NCBI GenBank assembly: GCA_021791995.1
Contig: JAJYVN010000169.1
Span: 1 to 6,556 of the forward strand
Source of the DNA: Bacillota bacterium
Lineage (GTDB): Bacteria > Bacillota > Sulfobacillia > RBS10-35 > JAJYVN01
Length of the DNA: 6,556 nt
Direction of reading: 5' to 3'
The notes under the pieces are model-generated. The model saw only the letters and a program-made list of their open reading frames with translations, was not told the DNA's origin and made no database searches. Position 1 is the first letter of the stretch; each line of letters begins with the position of its first letter. Below, in pieces: positions 1 to 4,236 of this stretch. Made by a program: the position numbers and the translations under genes.

Positions 1-1
1 G

Positions 2-1261
2 CCGCTACTCCAAACCCTACCAAGCGGTGTGCGCGTGAGTGCTGAACGCATCGCTTCGGTGCGCACGGTCGCAATGGGAGTCTTCGTGGGCGTTGGTAGC
101 CGGGATGACGATGCCGAGCACAGTGGCATGGCGCATTTTCTGGAGCACCTGCTCTTCAAGGGGAGCACGGAGCGGGATGCGCGCGCACTCGCCGAAGCCA
201 TGGACGCTCTCGGTGGTCAGTTCAACGCTTACACAACGCGCGAGTACACGTGCTTTCACTGCCATACGCTCGGTCAGCACTTCGCTGCGGCAATGGACCT
301 TTTAGGGGAATTGGTCTGTCGTCCGGCCTTATGCGCCCGAGATGTCCTCCGCGAGCGCGCTGTTGTGCTGGACGAATTGCGCCTTCTGGCCGATGATCCG
401 CAGGAACTCGGCTCGGATGACTTTTCTCGAGCGCTTTGGGGGGATCACCCCTTCGGGCGACCGGAGGCTGGCACCGTCCAAACGGTGTCGAACTGCACCC
501 CGGATGCGGTGCGCTCCTTTTATGCCTCCCGCTACACCGCCAGCGCAATCACGGTGGCCGTTTCGGGGGCCATCGATCCCGACGAGGCGTGTTCTATCGC
601 CGAACGGACCATCGGAGCGTATGTGACAAGAGGCGGCGCGGGGGTGCTCCGTGAACCGCCTCTGGCACAATCTTCGGCCGTGCAGCGCGTCCGGCCAGGG
701 GAGCAGGCATACGTTCATTTTGGCACAGCTTCCGCCACGCTGCAGGAGGAGCGGCGGTGGGCGACCGGCCTCCTCGCGGCCATCCTCGGTGGCTCCCAGA
801 GTTCACGGCTGTTCCAAGAGCTGCGTGAGGAACAAGGCCTGTGTTATGACGTGGGAGCGTACGATCTTCCGTCCACCGACACCGGTCAATTCGGGATCTT
901 TCTGGCGACCTCCCCCGAAGAGGTCAGCCAAGCGGTGGCATATGCCCGGCGGATCGTCGAAGAGATCCAAACGCGTGGAGTTGTCCCCGAAGAGCTGCAA
1001 CGGAACCAACAGATGGCCATTCAGCAGATCTGGATGGCGCATGAGAGTCCCGAGGCCCGGATGTCGGCTTTGGGGCGGTCGCTAGCTCTCGGGCTTCCGC
1101 CCATTCCTCCACAAGTCGCGGTGCGGCGCCTCGCGATGGTGACCGCGGAGGACGTGGCAGCTGCCTGTCGCAGGCTGGGGCCACCAGACACCTGGGCTGC
1201 GTCTGCCGTGGTGCCGCGGAGTATGCCGTTAGGGAACTGGGTATGGGACGGGGTGCACTGA
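2..1261 (+). CDS. M16B-family zinc metallopeptidase (YmxG/MlpA-like), 5' end outside window
   Basis: The reading frame is open to the left edge. The residues before the GTG at 29 read LPSGVRV, the usual N-terminal strand of M16 proteins, so that GTG is internal and the gene starts upstream of the window. The inverted zinc motif HFLEH lies at 134-148: two His ligands around the catalytic Glu. The third ligand is Glu at 374-376, exactly 76 residues after the second His, as expected for HxxEH-x76-E. It sits in ERAVVLDEL, with Asp replacing the first Glu of the common EE pair. The second half carries the SRLFQELREEQGLCY segment with the conserved Arg/Tyr substrate-binding pair. Having both halves of the active site in one roughly 420-residue chain is the YmxG/MlpA pattern, a presumed homodimeric processing peptidase; no signal peptide can be seen because the N-terminus is missing. 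It is followed by dut after three bases, suggesting co-transcription. The natural substrate is unknown. Confidence 0.93.
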   Translation, partial: PLLQTLPSGVRVSAERIASVRTVAMGVFVGVGSRDDDAEHSGMAHFLEHLLFKGSTERDARALAEAMDALGGQFNAYTTREYTCFHCHTLGQHFAAAMDLLGELVCRPALCARDVLRERAVVLDELRLLADDPQELGSDDFSRALWGDHPFGRPEAGTVQTVSNCTPDAVRSFYASRYTASAITVAVSGAIDPDEACSIAERTIGAYVTRGGAGVLREPPLAQSSAVQRVRPGEQAYVHFGTASATLQEERRWATGLLAAILGGSQSSRLFQELREEQGLCYDVGAYDLPSTDTGQFGIFLATSPEEVSQAVAYARRIVEEIQTRGVVPEELQRNQQMAIQQIWMAHESPEARMSALGRSLALGLPPIPPQVAVRRLAMVTAEDVAAACRRLGPPDTWAASAVVPRSMPLGNWVWDGVH

Positions 1262-1264
1262 ACG

Positions 1265-1711
1265 ATGCGGCGGTTTGAGGTGGTTTCCGCGTACCGTGAC
1301 CGGGGTATCCCCTTACCCCGAAGGGCAACCACGGGATCCGCGGGTTATGATCTGGCTTCGGCTGAGGACGTCGTTGTACCGCCGCGAAGCGTCGCATTGA
1401 TTCCAACCGGGCTCAAGGTGATCATGCCGGACGACGAGTTTCTTGCCGTCTACATTCGCTCAAGTCTTGCGGTACGGCGCGGGCTTATGCCAGTGAATGG
1501 TACCGGGGTGATCGACCGAGACTACTACAACAGTCCCGATACCGAGGGACACATCCTGATCGCGGTGTACAACCGCACCGATGCATCGGTCACCGTCGCG
1601 CAGGGGGAGCGTGTCGCCCAGGGCATCTTTCACGAGTACCGTCGCACGGACGACGACGCCCCCGGTTCCGCAGAGAGGAGGGGAGGATTTGGTAGCACCG
1701 GAAGCAGCTGA
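1265..1711 (+). CDS. dut: dUTP diphosphatase (dUTPase), trimeric type
   Basis: The 148-residue product should hydrolyse dUTP to dUMP and pyrophosphate, keeping uracil out of DNA and supplying dUMP for thymidylate synthesis in the cytoplasm. All five motifs of the trimeric family are present in order: AGYDLA (residues 26-31), RSSLA (65-69), GVIDRDYY (81-88), GERVAQG (114-120) and the P-loop-like RRGGFGSTGS at the C-terminus (138-147). By family comparison, Asp84 is the catalytic base and Tyr87 stacks on the uracil. The DYYNSPDTEGHI stretch resembles Bacillota-type dUTPases rather than the proteobacterial DYxGxI form. The ATG lies three bases after the stop of the M16 peptidase gene, so the two are probably one transcript. 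A weak purine-rich stretch (ACGGGG) about 12 bases upstream may be the ribosome site. Function is confident. Confidence 0.95.
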   Translation: MRRFEVVSAYRDRGIPLPRRATTGSAGYDLASAEDVVVPPRSVALIPTGLKVIMPDDEFLAVYIRSSLAVRRGLMPVNGTGVIDRDYYNSPDTEGHILIAVYNRTDASVTVAQGERVAQGIFHEYRRTDDDAPGSAERRGGFGSTGSS

Positions 1712-1773
1712 TAACAGGAAGCTACCATCCAGCCGCATACGTTGGCCGCATCCGGGGCACCTGGTCAGCGAGG

Positions 1774-2599
1774 TCATGCTTGGCTCGCCAGCAACCCAAG
1801 AAACGCCGGCAGCAGAGCGGGATTTTGGGGAGAACAGTCGGGGCAACCGATACCACCCGCAGGCGGGATGCTCACCCAATACCCTGTAACTATAGAATCG
1901 GTGGTCCGCACGGCAGCGGCCAATTCAGCCGCTGTAACTGGCGTTCCACGGGGGTTCGTGCTCAGCCCGGCAAACACGGGCATGGTTGGTTTTGCCGCAC
2001 GCGCCGCTTCGACGGCTGTGCGCACAATACGCTGATACTGAGACGCGGAACGCTCCGATTGCTGCGAGGAATTCAGCAATTCCACCGCACACGGGGGAGC
2101 CTCGCCAGTGGTGGAAGCATGGCCCAGGCGACTCGGTAGGATGTAGTCGCACATGGACAGCAGTCCATGGCGCGCAGCAAAAGCTGCAAACTTCTGGTCA
2201 TATTGGTATGGGTGATCCGCCTCCTCGGGCGGTACGACTGATGCCGGCGTATCGGCCGAATCATCAAAGATCACCGCGCGAATTTGCGGGCTCAATTGGT
2301 GCCCCGTTACAGCGCTGACGAACGTTACATAGCTATTGAAATATGCCGTCGGCACCAAATGCAGCGAGGATGTGGGAATTCCGTCCTGCCGCTCCTTGGT
2401 CTGATCCAGCACAACGTAAATCGTGGCATTCTGGAACATCCGCAGGGCACGCGGGTCGGATGCAACAAGAGATAGAAACTGGTATTGCACGATCCAATCC
2501 GTGGTAGCCCTGGGTGCAGCGGGAGCCCTGCCGCACCCGACCATCACAAAACCCAATAGGGCACAGTTCGCCAGTGCCCCTGAGGCCCTACCGACGCAC
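1774..2599 (-). CDS. Secreted lipoprotein of an uncharacterised family; start separated from body by a one-base frameshift
   Basis: The body frame is open from 2916 down to the TGA at 1774-1776. A type II (lipoprotein) signal peptide is visible: hydrophobic ALLGFVMVGC with the lipobox Cys at 2535-2533, then a mature part of 253 residues. The mature part has FDDSADTP, AGLSTNPRG followed by VTAAEL, a GYWVSIP strand, a CPDC pair and a hydrophobic C-terminal helix. I recall this AGLSTNP/GYW pattern from unannotated secreted proteins of Actinobacteria and Bacillota, but no function is known to me. In the body frame no good start precedes the lipobox. One frame over, a strong Shine-Dalgarno (GGGGAGG, plus-strand 2605-2611) sits five bases before a GTG at 2599, which reads V-R-R then TAG at 2590-2588. 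Dropping one base there gives MRRRASGALANC running straight into the signal peptide. Either the gene is frameshifted or the assembly has a one-base error. It converges on dut. Confidence 0.72.
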
Positions 2600-2604
2600 C
2601 ACCA

Positions 2605-2611
2605 CCTCCCC
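2605..2611 (-). promoter_or_regulatory. Ribosome binding site deciding the lipoprotein start
   Basis: Read on the minus strand, this is GGGGAGG, followed by a run of GTG codons (2605-2597). The third GTG has ideal five-base spacing. It is the best translation start near the lipobox, but its frame ends at TAG after three codons, which is why a one-base shift is proposed for this gene. Confidence 0.55.
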
Positions 2612-2655
2612 GAAGCTGGCCCGGTGGACTGCCGTGCCAGACCGAACCGACGCGG

Positions 2656-2674
2656 CGCCTCGCGGCGAGAGGCG
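2656..2674. repeat. GC-rich hairpin between lipoprotein gene and tnpA remnant
   Basis: CGCCTC (2656-2661) and GAGGCG (2669-2674) form a perfect six-base stem around a seven-base loop. A smaller AGGC-GTT-GCCT hairpin overlaps its right arm at 2670-2680. There is no T-tract, so it is not an obvious terminator. It lies about 110 bases past the 3' end of the tnpA remnant, where an IS200/IS605 element would carry its right-end hairpin; that link is inference only. Confidence 0.35.
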
Positions 2675-2785
2675 TTGCCTACGAGCCTGGCCACTTCGCG
2701 TTGCACGGCTAGACGCCTGCCTGGCACCAAGCCGACGCGCAACAGTAACGTGCAGACAAAGGAGGAGGCACGCTCCCATGTTGTT

Positions 2786-3028
2786 CTAGCGTTCCATGTT
2801 CCGCTGGATGACCGCAAAGGGAGCCCCCCCCACCGTGCCGACGAAGGAGCGGTTGGTCCACTTCGACGCAGTCGTGCGTGTGGTCGGGCATGACCTCCCG
2901 CTCGACCTTCGCCCACGGCTCACGCGCCGTCTCACGAACGATCTCGTTCCGGCGCGCGTCTATGCCATCTACCGAACACCTTTGCGCCAGAACTTTGGGC
3001 ATGATATCACGTGGTCCAAGTGCGCACA
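2786..3028 (-). pseudogene. tnpA: Degenerate IS200/IS605 tnpA (HUH/Y1 transposase) remnant
   Basis: Three pieces of a TnpA line up in order on the minus strand, each in a different frame. Piece one (3028-2981) reads HLDHVISCPKFWRK, matching the N-terminal 'YHxVWCPKYRRKV' of the family. Piece two (about 3006-2859) reads RNEIVRETAREP, then EVMPDHTHDCVEV, the HUH region, with the His-x-His at 2882-2874. Piece three (2860-2786) reads WTNRSFVGTVGGAP then VIQRNMER and a stop, matching the C-terminal 'WTNSxFxxTVGGAPLxVxKxYIE'. About 35 codons between the HUH region and piece three are missing. The residue aligned with the catalytic Tyr (Tyr127 of IS608 TnpA) is Asn (AAC, 2800-2798), and the middle of the HUH triad is Thr rather than a bulky hydrophobic residue. 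The gene cannot make an active single-strand transposase. It is a fossil insertion. The exact 5' end cannot be fixed. Confidence 0.82.
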
Positions 3029-3217
3029 TGGTCTGATCCCCCAGTGGAAGCCACGCGCTTGCGCCGCGTCTCTTCAGGTTCACGAATACCGTGGATTCAA
3101 CGGCGTCTGCGCCGAGCGGCAGGTGGACTCGGCACAATACCGGCAGAAGGTAGGGATCTGCATCGACGGAGCGTCTCTGGTGCATCCTACGCACAGCTAC
3201 AAGAGAGGCGGTGCGGC
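3029..3217. other. Non-coding stretch upstream of the stress-protein gene
   Basis: I see no convincing gene here. Frames open on both strands lack recognisable motifs, apart from a faint minus-strand VNLKRRG (near 3099-3079) that recalls the zinc-ribbon tail of IS605 TnpB proteins but is too short to call. The promoter for the downstream gene must lie here or within the tnpA remnant, but I cannot pick out convincing -35/-10 boxes. Confidence 0.4.
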
Positions 3218-3697
3218 ATGCCAGATACGAAAACCGTGGTGGGGGTCTTCACCAAGGATCAGGCAGCGGAGCATGGGGTCGATCAGTTGCGGAAGAATGG
3301 GTTCTCCGACAATGAGATCTCGATCATTGGCAAGGGACACCATGAGAAAGACACACCACATGGCGGAATGATGCACCAGGATGTCTCACAAGGCGCCACC
3401 TGGGGTGCCGGCATGGGGGGTGCGGCCGGCCTTCTGGCCAGTGCAGGCGCGTTGGCCATACCGGGCATCGGTCCGCTGGTGGCCATGGGCCCGCTAGCGG
3501 CAACCCTTGGTGTCGCGGCTGGCGGCGGCTTGGCGGGTGCTTTGGTGGACTATGGGATTCCGGAAAACCAGAGCAAGGGGTATGAGCACCAGGTGCGCGA
3601 GGGCCACTTCCTGGTCGTCTGCAAGACGGCCGGCAATAGCCAGAAGTGCCAGAGCCTTCTCCGTGAGGCCGGGGCACAGGACGTACACATCGACTGA
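3218..3697 (+). CDS. Glycine-rich general-stress-like protein (YflT-type domain)
   Basis: The 159-residue product begins with a strand-helix-strand unit, VVGVF, then QAAEHGVDQLRKNGF, then ISIIGKG (residues 7-40), the pattern of the heat-induced YflT/general stress protein 17M domain. A Gly/Ala-rich hydrophobic core follows (about 59-111), with GATWGAGMGGAAGLL and AAGGGLAGALVDYGIP, like a glycine-zipper hairpin that could insert in or sit on the membrane. A second unit closes the protein: YEHQVREGHFLVVCK, then LLREAGAQDVHI (122-158). The frame is open upstream to 3011 but crosses the tnpA remnant. I chose the ATG at 3218 because the domain begins there and a GAGGCGG stretch precedes it by about nine bases. 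The name rests on the fold pattern and no molecular activity is known; a stress role is inferred from the family. Confidence 0.75.
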   Translation: MPDTKTVVGVFTKDQAAEHGVDQLRKNGFSDNEISIIGKGHHEKDTPHGGMMHQDVSQGATWGAGMGGAAGLLASAGALAIPGIGPLVAMGPLAATLGVAAGGGLAGALVDYGIPENQSKGYEHQVREGHFLVVCKTAGNSQKCQSLLREAGAQDVHID

Positions 3698-3707
3698 TGG
3701 GGCCTCT

Positions 3708-3740
3708 GGGTGGAGGCACGCAGCCAAGCTGCCTCCGCCC
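3708..3740 (+). terminator. Imperfect inverted repeat after the stress-protein gene, possible terminator
   Basis: GGGTGGAG, a four-base bulge, then GCAGC pair across a CAA loop with GCTGC CTCCGCCC, giving 13 pairs (one G-T) just after the TGA at 3697. No T-run follows, so an intrinsic terminator is only possible; it may instead protect the mRNA 3' end. It separates the gene from the small membrane protein downstream. Confidence 0.4.
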
Positions 3741-3846
3741 AAGAGAATTGTGCGACGCAGTGTTTGCTACCACCTACGGCCGGTGCCGGACGTGCTATGC
3801 TGTTGCGCGTCTGCGCACCGACATTGGGGTGGGGAGTCCGAGAGCA

Positions 3847-4182
3847 ATGCAGCGGATCCTGGTCCTGGGCCTAGTCATCCTCCTTTCTCAGTTTGCCTTC
3901 TACATGTCCGCCTACACGTTTCTACGCACCCACCTCAGCATTTGGCACTTCATGCTGTTGGTGCTCCCGATTCTCCTCTTCAGTTCATGGGGACCGCTCT
4001 GGTCGCTGCGCTTTGCGACCGAACAACGCTGGCCGCTGTTGCCGGTGCAATTGAGTGTCTTCGGCGCCGCTGTGTTGGCGTCCCTGGTGGGCATCATGGC
4101 GCTCCAGCGGCAGGTGCCTCGCTGGAGCGGCTGGATCGGGTTGGCCTTAGTGATCGTCGGCGTAGTCATCAGTGCGCTCTGA
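3847..4182 (+). CDS. Small four-helix membrane protein, DMT/SMR-like
   Basis: The 111-residue product is almost entirely hydrophobic, with four predicted membrane segments at about residues 3-25, 32-54, 64-87 and 95-111. The last segment, WSGWIGLALVIVGVVISAL, looks like the closing helix of drug/metabolite transporter (EamA or SMR) units, and the overall length equals that of SMR proteins. However, the first helix (LVLGLVILLSQFAFYM) lacks the membrane Glu that defines SMR multidrug exporters, so drug export should not be assumed. The frame is open back to an ATG at 3697 that overlaps the previous stop, but the extra 50 residues have no recognisable pattern and cover an inverted repeat. The ATG at 3847 has a GGGGAG stretch about 11 bases upstream and leads directly into helix one. 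The next gene follows after 54 bases on the same strand. The transported substrate is unknown. Confidence 0.68.
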   Translation: MQRILVLGLVILLSQFAFYMSAYTFLRTHLSIWHFMLLVLPILLFSSWGPLWSLRFATEQRWPLLPVQLSVFGAAVLASLVGIMALQRQVPRWSGWIGLALVIVGVVISAL

Positions 4183-4220
4183 TGGCAGGACTGGTGGCCG
4201 GAGGGGCCGAAAAACCTGCG

Positions 4221-4230
4221 AGGAAGGGGG
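4221..4230 (+). promoter_or_regulatory. Ribosome binding site of the DUF5107-TPR gene
   Basis: AGGAAGGGGG lies six bases before the ATG at 4237 and supports that start. The next in-frame stop upstream is the TGA of the preceding gene at 4180-4182. Confidence 0.6.
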
Positions 4231-4236
4231 CGCGCT

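Noticed and set aside
1690..1727. Inverted repeat TGGTAGC ... GCTACCA at the end of dut as a terminator
   Set aside because: The stem is only seven bases with a 24-base loop, lies partly in the coding region and has no T-run; not enough to call.
2758..2789. Plus-strand AAGGAGGAGG followed by ATG TTG TTC TAG, resembling a three-codon leader peptide
   Set aside because: The Shine-Dalgarno match is good, but no plus-strand gene follows closely and the sequence lies at the tnpA remnant edge, so chance is more likely.
2600..2916. Lipoprotein gene extended to the ATG at 2916
   Set aside because: This would place over 120 Arg-rich residues before a signal peptide and overlap the tnpA remnant; a lipobox must lie near the N-terminus.
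2709..3194. Minus-strand frame of 161 codons as an intact gene
   Set aside because: Only its middle matches TnpA (the HUH region). The N- and C-terminal TnpA pieces lie in the other two frames, so it is a fragment of a pseudogene.
2796..3371. Plus-strand frame of 191 codons
   Set aside because: It runs antisense across the tnpA remnant and then overlaps the stress-protein gene in another frame. It has no recognisable motif, and its ATG has no suitable ribosome site.
3697..3846. N-terminal extension of the small membrane protein from the ATG overlapping the previous stop
   Set aside because: The 50 extra residues show no domain or signal pattern and cover an inverted repeat; the ATG at 3847 fits the first membrane helix better.
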